NCBI RefSeq assembly: GCF_016862075.1
Contig: NZ_BOMG01000116.1
Coordinates: 1-64,000 of the forward strand
Reading direction: 5' to 3'
Source of the DNA: Actinoplanes couchii
Lineage (GTDB): Bacteria; Actinomycetota; Actinomycetes; Mycobacteriales; Micromonosporaceae
Length of the DNA stretch: 64,000 bases
Below are positions 8,327 through 16,415 of the stretch, piece after piece (within the stretch, counting starts at the first letter, position 1; every line of letters begins with the position of its first letter). A program made the position numbers and the translations under genes. The notes beneath the pieces were generated by a model, which had not been told where the DNA came from, did no database searches, and saw nothing but the letters and a program-made list of their open reading frames with translations.

Positions 8327-8696
8327 CACATTCAGCGCCGCGCGGTCCGGGCCTTGACGGCCGTGGGTGCCTTGAGTGCTGTGCGGTCCGGGCCTTGACG
8401 GCCGTGGGTGCCTTGAGTGCTGTGCGGTCTGGGCCTCGGCGGCTGTGACCGCCTCCATCAGCGGCGTGGTTCGTGCCGCCGGGGCCGTGACCTCATTCAG
8501 TGGTGTGCGGTTCGGGCCTCGGCGGTTGTGACGGCCTTTGGCGCTGTGCGGGTTGGGGCTTGGTGGCCGTGTCCGCTTCCCCGGCGGCGCGGGTCGTGCC
8601 GCCGGGGTCGGGACTGGCTTCGGCGCTGTGTGGGTTGGGCCGTGGTGGGTGTGACTTGTTTCAGCGTGGGGCTGTTTGGGCTGCGGTGGCTGTGAC
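8327..8696 (-). repeat. Nine-unit 41-bp tandem array anchored on the serine hydrolase stop codon
   Basis: Read on the minus strand, unit 1 (8656-8696) is the last coding stretch of the serine hydrolase with its TGA. Eight further units follow at 41-bp steps (one is 42): 8615-8655, 8574-8614, 8533-8573, 8492-8532, 8450-8491, 8409-8449, 8368-8408, 8327-8367. Most begin GTCAC or CCCAC and keep a core like GCCGCCGAGGCCC. The units most distant from the gene are the most alike. This array fills the space between the glycosyltransferase and serine hydrolase genes; no other feature is seen there. Confidence 0.9.
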
Positions 8697-9701
8697 TGTG
8701 TTCAGGTTGGTGGTGTCGGGGCCTCCGAAGCCTCGGCGGACGTAGCCGAAGGCGAGGCCGGAATCGGGGTCGGCCCAGCCGATGGCGCCGGCCGCGCCGC
8801 TGTGGCCGAGGGTGTGGTGGCTCGCCCATGGGAACTTTGTGGCCGGGTTCTCGAAACCTAGCGCGTAGTGGTCGGCCTCGCCGATGACCAGGTCGACGCC
8901 GAGTGAGTAGGGGGCGGAGAACTCGCGGAAAGTCTCCGGGCGCAGCAGGGCGGGACGGCCGTCCAGCGGGCCGATCGCCGCCGCGTACATCCGGGCCACC
9001 CCGCGGGCGCTGCCCACCCCGCCGGCCGATGCCTGCCCGCCGGCCCGTGCCGCCGGCGAGTTTCCGAACTCCACCAGGTCGAACGCGCCCAGCGTGGCCG
9101 CCGCGGCTGAGCCCGGCTCCGGGATCCAGGCCGGTCCGGGTGCCGCGAAGACGGGACGGAACCGGTGCTCCTGATCCTTCGGAAGACCCAGGAACAGGTC
9201 GATTCCGTACGGTTCCCGGAAGCGCTCGTCGTACCACTCGCGGATCGAGCGGCCGGTGACCAGACGCAACTCCGCGTCGAGCAGCGCCCCGACGGTCAGC
9301 GCGTGGTAACCGGTGGCGGTGCCCGGCGGGAAGAAGGGCTCGACCAGCAGTTTCGCCAGGGTTTCGTCCTCGGCGCACTGCTCGATGGTCAGCCCCTCGA
9401 CGCTGATCAGCCCGGACCGGTGGCCGATCAGCTCGCGCACGGTCAGTGGGAACGGCAAGCTGCGAGCGGGAGCGTCCAGGTCGAGCCGGCCCTCCTGGAC
9501 GAGCAGCGCGGCGACCAGGAACGCGGCCCCTTTGGACACCGAGAACACGCTGGTCACCGTGTCGTCGTCGCCGGTCCACAGGTCGGCGACGAGTTCACCG
9601 TGCCGGTAGACAGCGAGCTGCGCGGACTCCGCCACCGCCCCGGTGAACTCGTCGCGGACGGCCTCGAAACCGGGCGCTGTGAACCCGTACACCTCAGTCA
9701 T
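8661..9701 (-). CDS. Serine hydrolase (class C beta-lactamase/esterase family)
   Basis: The 346-residue protein has the SxxK active site SVSK (near residue 73), a Tyr motif in GYHALTVGALL (near 151), and the third box HSGAAGAIGW near 305. The lack of a signal peptide points to an EstB-like cytoplasmic esterase rather than a true beta-lactamase. It is the last gene of a three-gene unit. Its ATG overlaps the stop of the isochorismatase-like gene by 8 bp (9694-9701), indicating translational coupling. Its final codons are unit 1 of a 41-bp repeat array. Confidence 0.9.
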   Translation of the reverse strand: MTEVYGFTAPGFEAVRDEFTGAVAESAQLAVYRHGELVADLWTGDDDTVTSVFSVSKGAAFLVAALLVQEGRLDLDAPARSLPFPLTVRELIGHRSGLISVEGLTIEQCAEDETLAKLLVEPFFPPGTATGYHALTVGALLDAELRLVTGRSIREWYDERFREPYGIDLFLGLPKDQEHRFRPVFAAPGPAWIPEPGSAAAATLGAFDLVEFGNSPAARAGGQASAGGVGSARGVARMYAAAIGPLDGRPALLRPETFREFSAPYSLGVDLVIGEADHYALGFENPATKFPWASHHTLGHSGAAGAIGWADPDSGLAFGYVRRGFGGPDTTNLNTVTATAAQTAPR

Positions 9702-10254
9702 GGTTCGTCAGTGTGGCACCGATCCATGCGTCGACGGTGGTCACGTCGGCCTGCATCGGGAAGACCTTGCCGGTCAGCACCCGGTGCACCTCGGGGTCGT
9801 TGTCGAGGCAGCCGTCGGCGAGAACGGTGAGCCGGTAGTCCAGGTCGGCGGCCTGCCGCAGCGTGGACAGCACCACTCCGGAGGTGGCGATCCCGGTCAG
9901 CACCAGGTGATCGATTCCGGACGCGCGCAGCAGCATGTCCAGGTCGCTGCCGGCGAACCCGGACACCCGCCGTTTCACCACGATCGCCTCGCCGGGCAGC
10001 GGCGCGACCGCCGGGTGCACGTCGGTCGGGCTCGCGGGCAGGTCCCGCCCGGCCAGGCCGCCGAACATCCGGTTGTGTGCGGCCACCTCGGGCGCGCCGG
10101 CCCGGAAACCGACCACCACGAAGATCACCGGCAGTCCGGCGTCCCGGGCCGCGCCGACCGCGGTGGCCAGGCGGGGCAGGTAGTCCGCGTCGGGGTAGCG
10201 GTCCGTCACGGCGGGCTGGACGTCCATCACGAGCAGGGCGGTACGGGCGGTCAT
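9694..10254 (-). CDS. Isochorismatase-family protein without the catalytic cysteine
   Basis: The fold markers are present: LLVMDVQPAV with the catalytic-position Asp (residue 11), a Lys in IVVKRRVSGF (near 94), and the cis-peptide loop LTGIATSGVVLSTLRQAADL. In cysteine hydrolases of this family (nicotinamidase, N-carbamoylsarcosine amidase) that loop carries the nucleophile Cys; here it reads TSGVV. The protein is therefore closer to isochorismatases, which use no cysteine, or has another activity. It overlaps its neighbours on both sides (ATGA with the regulator, 8 bp with the hydrolase). Confidence 0.85.
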   Translation of the reverse strand: MTARTALLVMDVQPAVTDRYPDADYLPRLATAVGAARDAGLPVIFVVVGFRAGAPEVAAHNRMFGGLAGRDLPASPTDVHPAVAPLPGEAIVVKRRVSGFAGSDLDMLLRASGIDHLVLTGIATSGVVLSTLRQAADLDYRLTVLADGCLDNDPEVHRVLTGKVFPMQADVTTVDAWIGATLTNHD

Positions 10255-11219
10255 CGATTTCCTTCACAAAGAGGGCCGGCAGAGGCCGGCTTGGAGATGG
10301 CCGGGCCAGGGGAGGCCGGGCCAGGGGAGGCCGGGTTGGAGGAGGTCGGGCCAGGGGAGGCCGGGTTGGCGTCGGTGGAGGTGGGGTCGGCGGAGGCCGG
10401 GGTGGTCCAGTTCGCCAGGAACTGGAGGGCCTGTTCGGACGGGGAGCCGGGTTCGGCAGTGCCTGCCGAGAGCCGCAGCCCGGAGTGCCCGGCCAGGGCC
10501 ATCGACTCGAAGTCCACGGTGAGCGGCCCGGCAACGGGATGGTGGAACAGCTTGCGTCCGGTGCGGCGGTGCCGGACGTCGTACGCCGACCAGAGGGACC
10601 GGAAGTCGTCGCTCTCCGCAAGCAACTCGCCGACCAGGACCGAGAGCTCTCCCGGGTTGCGGCCCGCAGCCGTGCGCAGCACCGCGACCGCGTCGTGCGC
10701 CAGCAGCTCCCACTCCGGGAAGAACTCTCGCGCGCGCTCGTCCCGGAACAGGAACCGGGCCTGGTTGACCGGCTGGAACGGGCTGTCGAACAGCGGCGCG
10801 AACAGGGCCCGCCCGAGTGGATTGGCGGCCACGATGTCCAGCCGGGTGTTCCACACGTACGCCGGGGTGCCGGTCATCGCGTCCAGCAGCCGGTGCAGGG
10901 TCGGCCGCAGCGGACGGTCCGGCGCCGGGCGGGCCCGGTTGTTCGCGGCGTGCACCAGGTCGAACAGGTGCTCGCGCTCGGCGTCGTCCAGGTGCAGCGC
11001 CCGGGCCACCGCGGCCAGCACGTCGTCGGAGTAGCCGCGGGCGTTGCCGCGTTCCAGCCGCGTGTAGTACTCGACGCTGACCCCGGCGAGTTGGGCGACC
11101 TCCTCGCGGCGCAGCCCGGCGACCCGGCGCTCGCCGTGCCGGGGCAGTCCGGCCTGTTCGGGGGAGATCCGCGCCCGCCGGGACAGCAGGAAGTCGCGGA
11201 TCTCGTCTCTGACGCTCAC
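10251..11219 (-). CDS. Helix-turn-helix regulator of the MmyB/XRE type
   Basis: The N-terminal XRE-type HTH (residues about 8-75, with GLRREEVAQLAGVSVEYYTRLE) is followed by a MmyB-like ligand-binding domain (about 95-255) that contains the conserved YVWNTRLDIVAANPLG. In this family the second domain binds a fatty acid or similar small ligand. It is the first gene of an operon and its stop overlaps the next start as ATGA. The last 45 residues are a Pro/Ala/Ser tail encoded by a 15-bp tandem repeat, unlike the compact end of most homologues. Confidence 0.9.
   Translation of the reverse strand: MSVRDEIRDFLLSRRARISPEQAGLPRHGERRVAGLRREEVAQLAGVSVEYYTRLERGNARGYSDDVLAAVARALHLDDAEREHLFDLVHAANNRARPAPDRPLRPTLHRLLDAMTGTPAYVWNTRLDIVAANPLGRALFAPLFDSPFQPVNQARFLFRDERAREFFPEWELLAHDAVAVLRTAAGRNPGELSVLVGELLAESDDFRSLWSAYDVRHRRTGRKLFHHPVAGPLTVDFESMALAGHSGLRLSAGTAEPGSPSEQALQFLANWTTPASADPTSTDANPASPGPTSSNPASPGPASPGPAISKPASAGPLCEGNR
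10288..10392 (-). repeat. In-frame 15-bp repeat encoding the C-terminal tail of the regulator
   Basis: About seven 15-bp units, three of them identical (gggccaggggaggcc on the plus strand at 10303, 10318 and 10348). They encode ASPGP-like pentapeptides. The period is a multiple of three, so copy number can change without a frameshift. Confidence 0.8.
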
Positions 11220-11333
11220 GCCCCGACGGTAGATCCACCGGGGGCGCCGCTGGGAGGAACCATCAGTGCCTGGCGGAACCGGACGGCACGATCATGTGAT
11301 TCAACCGCGGGGTGATCCGGGAAAGCTCGTGGA

Positions 11334-11385
11334 TACCACAAGGTCCACCAATGAGTGGGTACCACAAGGTCCACCAATGAAGGGG
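11334..11385 (+). repeat. 26-bp tandem duplication of a translation start
   Basis: Two copies (11334-11359 and 11360-11385) differ at 2 of 26 positions, and each contains ACAAGGTCCACCAATG. The first ATG (11351) opens a 9-codon reading frame, MSGYHKVHQ, whose TGA (11378-11380) overlaps the ATG of the second copy (11377). Confidence 0.8.
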
Positions 11386-12051
11386 AATCCCGTGCTCCGC
11401 AACCTCGGCATGATCACCGCCGTCGCCGCCCTGGCGCTGACCCAGCAGGCGTGCGCGAACGGAACCTCCCCGCAAACCGCCCCGGAGACGACGACCTCCG
11501 CGGCGTCGCCGTCGCTGTCGCCGTCGCCGGAGAAGTCCACGGAACCCACCACCAAGGCGCCGACGAGCAAGCCGCCCAAGGCCGATCCGAAGGACCCGAT
11601 CCTGGCCGGCAAGCGTCAGGTCGTGATCGCCCCGGTGGAGAGCTTCGAGGGCATCGTGGTCCTGGACGAGCAGGGCAACCTCGGCATGACCGACGGCGAG
11701 GCCGATCGTGGCCTGTTCGTCTTCACCCCGCACAACGGCAAGTTCCAGATCAAGACCGCCAAGGTGGGTACGGGTGGGGAGCCGGACTGCCTGAGCGTCA
11801 AGACCAACGGCAGCCAGCCCCTGACGGCCGTCGCGGTGGCCTGTGACACCAGCAAGGCCGAGCAGCTCTTCGACGTGGTCCCGACCGGCAAGAAGGACAA
11901 CAACCGCCCGGTCTACACGATCGCCAACCGGGACGCGCTCCTGCGCACCAGCAGCAGCGGCCTGATCTTCGAGGAGCTGGGTGACGGCCCGGTGATCACC
12001 ACGTTCGTCCTCGTCGACAACGGCAAGTCGACGCTGCCCGCGCTGGACTGA
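11377..12051 (+). CDS. Secreted lipoprotein of unknown function
   Basis: The 224-residue protein has an N-terminal hydrophobic signal ending TQQAC, a weak lipobox (Gln at -3), with the Cys at residue 25. A Thr/Ser/Pro/Lys linker (about 30-70) precedes a globular domain of about 150 residues (FEGIVVLDEQGNLGMTDG to the C-terminus) with many short beta-like segments. I do not recognise the domain. GTG 11392 is an alternative start with a better ribosome site (AAGGGG at 11380-11385) and gives the same mature protein. The two-component system follows on the same strand after 159 bp. Confidence 0.75.
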   Translation: MKGNPVLRNLGMITAVAALALTQQACANGTSPQTAPETTTSAASPSLSPSPEKSTEPTTKAPTSKPPKADPKDPILAGKRQVVIAPVESFEGIVVLDEQGNLGMTDGEADRGLFVFTPHNGKFQIKTAKVGTGGEPDCLSVKTNGSQPLTAVAVACDTSKAEQLFDVVPTGKKDNNRPVYTIANRDALLRTSSSGLIFEELGDGPVITTFVLVDNGKSTLPALD

Positions 12052-12095
12052 CGCGGCCGGCGGTCTCCGGTAAGGGGTGTCCGGGAGTATGAGCC

Positions 12096-12117
12096 TGACA
12101 GACGGCGAAAACTGTCA
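12096..12117. promoter_or_regulatory. Inverted repeat upstream of the two-component system
   Basis: TGACAG (12096-12101) and CTGTCA (12112-12117) form perfect 6-bp arms around 10 bp, about 95 bp before the response regulator start. It could be an autoregulatory response-regulator site. Confidence 0.4.
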
Positions 12118-12210
12118 AGGGCCAATATCCTGCGAGTGGTTCCCGGACGCCTGCCGGAAACAAACGCCGACTACCGTTCGGCCTTCGATCGACGAGGGGG
12201 CGGAGGACCG

Positions 12211-12870
12211 ATGCGGATACTTCTCGTGGAGGACGACCGCCGGGTCGGTGCGGTGATGACCTCGATGCTGCAGCGCCGGGGCTACGCGGTGGAGCACGCG
12301 GCCACCGCGACCGCCGCTCTGGAGGCCGCGCCGGCCGACCTGGTGCTGCTCGATCTGAACCTGCCCGACGGTGACGGCCTGGACGTCTGCCGCACCCTGC
12401 GGGCCCGCAACGAGAACCTCGGCATCATCGCGGTCACCGCCCGCGGCGAGGAGCGCGACCGGGTCACCGGCCTGCGCACCGGCGCCGACGACTACGTGGT
12501 CAAACCGTTCTCGATGGCCGAGCTGCAGGCCCGGATCGAGGCCCTGCTGCGCCGCACGGTCCGGCACAGCCCGGCCGCTCCGGCCGTCGTCGAGGTCGGC
12601 CCGATCCGGATCGACCCGGGCGCCCGCACCGTCGAGGTGCACCGGCAGCCGGCCAATCTGACCCGCAAGGAGTTCGACATCCTGGCCTCGCTGGCCCGCC
12701 AGCCCGGGGTCGCCCTCACCCGCGAGCGCATCATGCTGGACGTCTGGCAGACCACCTGGTCCGGCAAACACACCCTGGAGGTCCACGTGGCCTCGTTGCG
12801 GACCAAACTCGGTGACGCCGACCTGGTGCAGACCGTCCGGGGCGTCGGCTACCGTTTGCGAGCAACATAG
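12211..12870 (+). CDS. OmpR-family response regulator
   Basis: The receiver domain occupies residues 1-115, with the acidic pocket EDD (7-9), phosphoacceptor Asp in LLDLNLPDG (near 50), Thr in AVTARG and Lys in VVKPF. The C-terminal winged helix (about 125-219) has LTRKEFDILASLARQPG and TVRGVGYRL. ATG 12211 is chosen because the receiver begins there, with GGAGG 6 bp upstream. The histidine kinase follows after 9 bp, so they form a pair. Confidence 0.95.
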   Translation: MRILLVEDDRRVGAVMTSMLQRRGYAVEHAATATAALEAAPADLVLLDLNLPDGDGLDVCRTLRARNENLGIIAVTARGEERDRVTGLRTGADDYVVKPFSMAELQARIEALLRRTVRHSPAAPAVVEVGPIRIDPGARTVEVHRQPANLTRKEFDILASLARQPGVALTRERIMLDVWQTTWSGKHTLEVHVASLRTKLGDADLVQTVRGVGYRLRAT

Positions 12871-12879
12871 GGAGGTCGG

Positions 12880-14238
12880 GTGCGCAGGCGGCTGGTGGTC
12901 ACCTACCTGCTGCTGCTGTGCATCACCCTGCTGGCCCTGGAGATCCCGCTCGCGGTCACGGTCGCGAGCCGGGAGACCGATCGTGCCGTCGCCGACCGGC
13001 TCGCCGACGCCACCCGGTTCGCCTCGCTCGCCGCGCCCGCGGTCCGCAGTGGCGAGTTGGAGACCCTCACCGAGGAGCTGCGCCGCTACCAGGAGCTGTA
13101 CGGCATCGGCACCATGCTCGTCGACCAGGACCAGCGGCTGCTCAGCGTCTACGGCCGGTCCCCGGAGAACCACGCGTCGGCGATCCGGGGCGCGCTCGCC
13201 GGGCACCAGGTCGGCACCCCGGAGACGCTGTGGCCGTGGGTCAGCGAGCCGCTGGTGGTGGCGGTCCCGATCAGTGACGGCGGCGCCGTGCTGGGGGTGA
13301 TCCTCACCGTCTCGCCGACCGACCGCAGCCGTCGTGCCGTGCTCTCGGTCTGGCTGGTGCTGGCCCTGGTCGGGGTGCTCGCGGTGGCCGCCTGCCTGAC
13401 CGCCGCGCACAGTCTCGCCGGGTGGGTGCTGCGCCCGGTGACCAGATTGGACGCCGCGGCCCACGAGATCGCCGAGGGCGACAGCGCGGCCCGGGTGCCG
13501 CCCGGGGTGGGCCCGCCGGAGTTGCGGCGGCTGTCGGACAGTTTCAACGAGATGGCCGACGCGGTCGCCGAGGCGATGCGCCGGCAGCGGGAGTTCGTCG
13601 CCCACGCCAGTCACCAGCTGCGCAACCCGCTGACCGTGCTGCGGCTGCGGATCGAGGACCTGGGCGGCCGGTACGACGACGAGGAGCTGCACACCGACCG
13701 GCAGTTCGCCCTGGAGGAGACCGACCGGCTGGCCGACGTCCTGGACGGTCTGCTGGCGCTGGCCCAGGCCGAGCGGGGCCGTCCGGAGCTGGAGGTGGTG
13801 GACGCCACCGCGCTCACCACCGAGCGGGCCAAGGCGTGGCTGCCGCTGGCCGAGCGCCGTGGTGTCGAGCTGGACACCGACGTGCCCGCCGAGCCGGTGC
13901 CGGCCCGGGTGGTGGCGACCGCCCTGGATCAGGTGCTGGACGCGCTGATCGACAACGCGCTGAAGTTCACCCCGGCCGGCGGGCGGGTGTCGCTGCGGCT
14001 GCGAGCGGCCGGCGGGGGAGCGGAGGTGACCGTGCGGGACACCGGGCCGGGTATGACCGAGGAGCAGTGCCGGCAGGCCACCGAGCGGTTCTGGCGGGCC
14101 GCCGACGCGCAGAACGTGGACGGCGCCGGTCTCGGGCTGTCCATCGTCGCGGTCCTGGTGGAGGCGTCCGGTGGCCGGTTCACCCTGGCGCCGGCCCCGG
14201 AGGGCGGTCTGGACGCGACGGTACAACTCAGGGCTTGA
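12880..14238 (+). CDS. Sensor histidine kinase (HAMP, HisKA, HATPase)
   Basis: The 452-residue membrane kinase has a first TM at residues 5-28, an extracytoplasmic sensor, a second TM near 150-175, a HAMP region (about 178-235), HisKA with HASHQLRNPLTVLRL (His near 246), and HATPase with DNALKFTPAGG, RDTGPGM and GAGLGLSIV. The short extracytoplasmic loop (about 115 residues) may sense a small ligand, perhaps via the TAXI lipoprotein encoded convergently. The GTG start has GGGAGG upstream. Its last codons lie in a duplicated segment shared with the end of the TAXI gene. Confidence 0.93.
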   Translation: MRRRLVVTYLLLLCITLLALEIPLAVTVASRETDRAVADRLADATRFASLAAPAVRSGELETLTEELRRYQELYGIGTMLVDQDQRLLSVYGRSPENHASAIRGALAGHQVGTPETLWPWVSEPLVVAVPISDGGAVLGVILTVSPTDRSRRAVLSVWLVLALVGVLAVAACLTAAHSLAGWVLRPVTRLDAAAHEIAEGDSAARVPPGVGPPELRRLSDSFNEMADAVAEAMRRQREFVAHASHQLRNPLTVLRLRIEDLGGRYDDEELHTDRQFALEETDRLADVLDGLLALAQAERGRPELEVVDATALTTERAKAWLPLAERRGVELDTDVPAEPVPARVVATALDQVLDALIDNALKFTPAGGRVSLRLRAAGGGAEVTVRDTGPGMTEEQCRQATERFWRAADAQNVDGAGLGLSIVAVLVEASGGRFTLAPAPEGGLDATVQLRA

Positions 14239-14290
14239 CCGGCCGCTTGTAAAAGGGGCTCAGGGCTTGACCGATTTGTAATAGCGGGCG
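14227..14290. repeat. 32-bp duplication across the convergent kinase/TAXI gene ends
   Basis: CTCAGGGCTTGACCG occurs at 14227-14241 and 14259-14273. Similarity continues to the right of each copy (CTTGTAAAAGGGG against TTTGTAATAGCGGG). On the minus strand both copies encode the same end (YYKSVKP-stop and FYKRPVKP-stop). The TAXI stop is in one copy and the kinase stop in the other. Confidence 0.7.
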
Positions 14291-15189
14291 GCCCCGGGGT
14301 GCAGGGGCACCGGCAGGGTGGCGATCGCGGCCCGCAGATCGAGTCGTTCGGCGGCCGGGTGCGCGGTGGCCAGGGCGCCGCGGCGTTCCATCAGCAGCCG
14401 GGTCAGGTCGTACGCCAGATCGTCGGGCATCGTCGCGGACGCCACCAGCAGGTTGGGCACCGCGATCGTGGTCACCGCCGGCATCGAGTACGCCGACGTC
14501 GGCACGTCCCGCACCACGTAGACGTCGCTGTAGACCCGGCGTAGCTCGCCGGCCCACGCGGACAGGTCGACCAGCCGGGTGCCGACCTCGGCGCTGACCT
14601 GTTTGATCCCGTTCACCGGCAGCCCGCCGGAGAAGAAGAACGCGTCGATCTCCCGGTCACGCAGCGCCGCGATCGAGTCGTCGAGGCTGAGTTCCCGGCG
14701 CTTGATCGCCTGGGGCATGCCGGCCACGGAGAGCAACCGGTCGACGGTGACCGTGGTGCCCGAGCCGCGGGCGCCGACCGACACCCGTTTGCCGCGCAGA
14801 TCGCCCAGCTTCACGATCTTGCTGTCGGCCCGGACCACCAGGTGCAGCAGGTCGTCGTAGACCCGGGCCAGCGCGACGATGCCGGCCTTCGGCTCACCAC
14901 CGGTGACCAGTACGTCCGCCTGGGTGAAGCCGATCTCGGCCCGGCCCTCGGTGACCATCTCCAGGTTCTCCGCCGAGGCCGCGGTCACCAGCACGCTGGT
15001 GGTCGTGTCGGGCAGCTCCTGATCGATGATCTTGCTGAGGGCGGTGCCGATCGCGTAGTAGACCGCGGTCGGGCTGCCGGTCGCGATCCGTACCTGGCGC
15101 TCCTGAGTTCTGTCCTGACTACAGGCGGTCACCATCAACAGCAGGGTCAGACCGGCGATCGCCATCCGGCGGTGTTTTCCTAGGGTCAC
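14260..15189 (-). CDS. TAXI-family solute-binding lipoprotein
   Basis: The 309-residue protein has a lipobox (LLLMVTACS, Cys23) and the TAXI-family start of the mature part, RIATGSPTAVYYAIGTALS. The later signature GDLRGKRVSVGARGSGTTVT and the two-lobed fold fit periplasmic binding proteins of TRAP transporters. No TRAP membrane subunit gene is nearby. It is convergent with an OmpR-type two-component system, a neighbourhood that suggests a role as an extracellular sensor partner of the kinase, which is an inference. Confidence 0.9.
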   Translation of the reverse strand: MTLGKHRRMAIAGLTLLLMVTACSQDRTQERQVRIATGSPTAVYYAIGTALSKIIDQELPDTTTSVLVTAASAENLEMVTEGRAEIGFTQADVLVTGGEPKAGIVALARVYDDLLHLVVRADSKIVKLGDLRGKRVSVGARGSGTTVTVDRLLSVAGMPQAIKRRELSLDDSIAALRDREIDAFFFSGGLPVNGIKQVSAEVGTRLVDLSAWAGELRRVYSDVYVVRDVPTSAYSMPAVTTIAVPNLLVASATMPDDLAYDLTRLLMERRGALATAHPAAERLDLRAAIATLPVPLHPGAARYYKSVKP

Positions 15190-15329
15190 TGTGCGTCCAA
15201 GATCACTGTGTTTCCCTACGCGGGAGGGCCCGGTCCGCGCAAGTTTCCCTCAAGTCTGCGTCACGGGTGTACCGGCCGAACGGCCGATCGGAGACGGTGA
15301 CGTGACAAACCACGGGAGGGGAGAGGTCG

Positions 15330-15995
15330 ATGGACCGCACAGCGACGTTGGATCACGCCGCCACACGCGCCGTCGTGCTCGCCGGAGCGCTGCCCGCCGC
15401 CTTCGAGTCGGCGGTCCTGGCCGCGTGTGTGGACACCAGCCGCACACTCCGGCCGGCCCCGCTCCGGGCGGAGTCGCGCATCGGTGAGGCCCTGGCCGAG
15501 TTCGACCGCGAGGACCCGGCCGAACGGCTCGAAATCCTGCTCGCCGGGCTCGGCTGCATGACCCGGCGCGACACCCGCTCCGGCGGCGAACGCCGCCGGT
15601 ACTCGGTCGAACGTGTCATCGTCCACGAATCGCAACGTCACGCCACCTCCCGCATGCTCGACGCCGCCTGGCGCCAGGGCCGGCAGGCACTGCTCAGTTC
15701 CGAACCGCTCGGGGCGTCGTCGCCCCGTAACACCCAGCGCCTCACCCTGGCCCAGGCCGCCTGGCGGGCCGCGCTGCTGGCCGCCGGTCACCGCCGGCGA
15801 CGGCACATCCTGTCGGTGATGATCCGGGACCAGGAGATCGCGGCGGTGCTGGTCCGGGCGGCCCGGCTGCTCGGCGTGACCGCCGAGGTCACCCGCCGCA
15901 GCGGATGCGTGGTGGTCACCGTGCCCGCCGACGCCGCCGATCTCCTCCCGGCGACCCCGCCCCGGTTGCGGTTGCGCGACTCGGCACTGGTTTAG
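15330..15995 (+). CDS. Hypothetical protein, faintly WhiA-N-like
   Basis: The 221-residue basic protein starts at an ATG with GGGAGGGGA upstream. The segment about 135-215 (AQAAWRAALLAAGHRRRRHI, then ARLLGVTAEVTRRSGCVVVTVPADAADLL) resembles in layout the LAGLIDADG-like half of WhiA proteins: helix, short strand, acid-poor helix, then a paired strand. The similarity is weak and judged by eye only. I do not recognise the N-terminal half. It stands alone and ends at a large hairpin shared with the convergent GlsB gene. Confidence 0.7.
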   Translation: MDRTATLDHAATRAVVLAGALPAAFESAVLAACVDTSRTLRPAPLRAESRIGEALAEFDREDPAERLEILLAGLGCMTRRDTRSGGERRRYSVERVIVHESQRHATSRMLDAAWRQGRQALLSSEPLGASSPRNTQRLTLAQAAWRAALLAAGHRRRRHILSVMIRDQEIAAVLVRAARLLGVTAEVTRRSGCVVVTVPADAADLLPATPPRLRLRDSALV

Positions 15996-16006
15996 ACATC
16001 TCTGCT

Positions 16007-16064
16007 GGTACGGGGGTGAGCGCTCGACCGTTGTTCCGGCGGTCGAGCGCTCGGTGTCCGTACC
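16007..16064. terminator. Bidirectional terminator hairpin
   Basis: A 13-bp perfect stem (GAGCGCTCGACCG 16018-16030 with CGGTCGAGCGCTC 16040-16052) is extended by outer arms GGTACGG (16007-16013) and CCGTACC (16058-16064). It lies exactly between two convergent genes. Confidence 0.85.
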
Positions 16065-16067
16065 TGA

Positions 16068-16370
16068 TCAGTCGTCGCGGCCGGTGTCGACCGCCTTCAT
16101 GATCATTGCGGCGATCGCCACGCCGACCACCGCGATACCGACCTGCACGCCGACGACGGCCCAGTCGTACCCACGACCCGCCACGGTGAACAGCGCGTCG
16201 CTGTGCAGTTCCCACCGGTCCGCGGCCCAGGTGCCGGCCACCGCCGCACCCATGCCGATCAGCACTGTCGGGATCACGCCGATGCTCTGCCGTCCCGGCA
16301 GGACGGCCCGCGCCACCACACCGATGATCGCGCCGAACACGATCGCCACCACATAATCCTGAGCGTCCAC
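16068..16370 (-). CDS. GlsB/YeaQ/YmgE-family membrane protein
   Basis: A 100-residue protein with three predicted membrane helices and the family pattern of glycine-rich helices: FGAIIGVVARAVLPG, then IGMGAAVAGTW, and a final VGIAVVGVAIAAMIM. Members are small stress-linked envelope proteins of poorly defined function. The GTG at 16370 is chosen because GGGGAGG lies 6 bp upstream; a TTG 15 bp earlier lacks such a site. The segment ADRWELHSDALFTVAGRGYDWA between helices 2 and 3 is longer than in the short enterobacterial members. Confidence 0.85.
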   Translation of the reverse strand: MDAQDYVVAIVFGAIIGVVARAVLPGRQSIGVIPTVLIGMGAAVAGTWAADRWELHSDALFTVAGRGYDWAVVGVQVGIAVVGVAIAAMIMKAVDTGRDD

Positions 16371-16415
16371 AGCGCCTCCCCTCAAGGTCGCAAGGTGCCC
16401 AGGGTGACAGACGTG

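Noticed and set aside
8327..8696. CRISPR array
   Set aside because: Units are contiguous, decayed and lack constant repeats separated by unique spacers; no cas genes are present.
8661..9701. Antibiotic-resistance beta-lactamase
   Set aside because: There is no signal peptide, and the context and motifs fit a cytoplasmic EstB-like esterase better.
14260..15189. A complete TRAP transporter
   Set aside because: Only the TAXI binding subunit is present; neighbours are a two-component system and a hypothetical gene.
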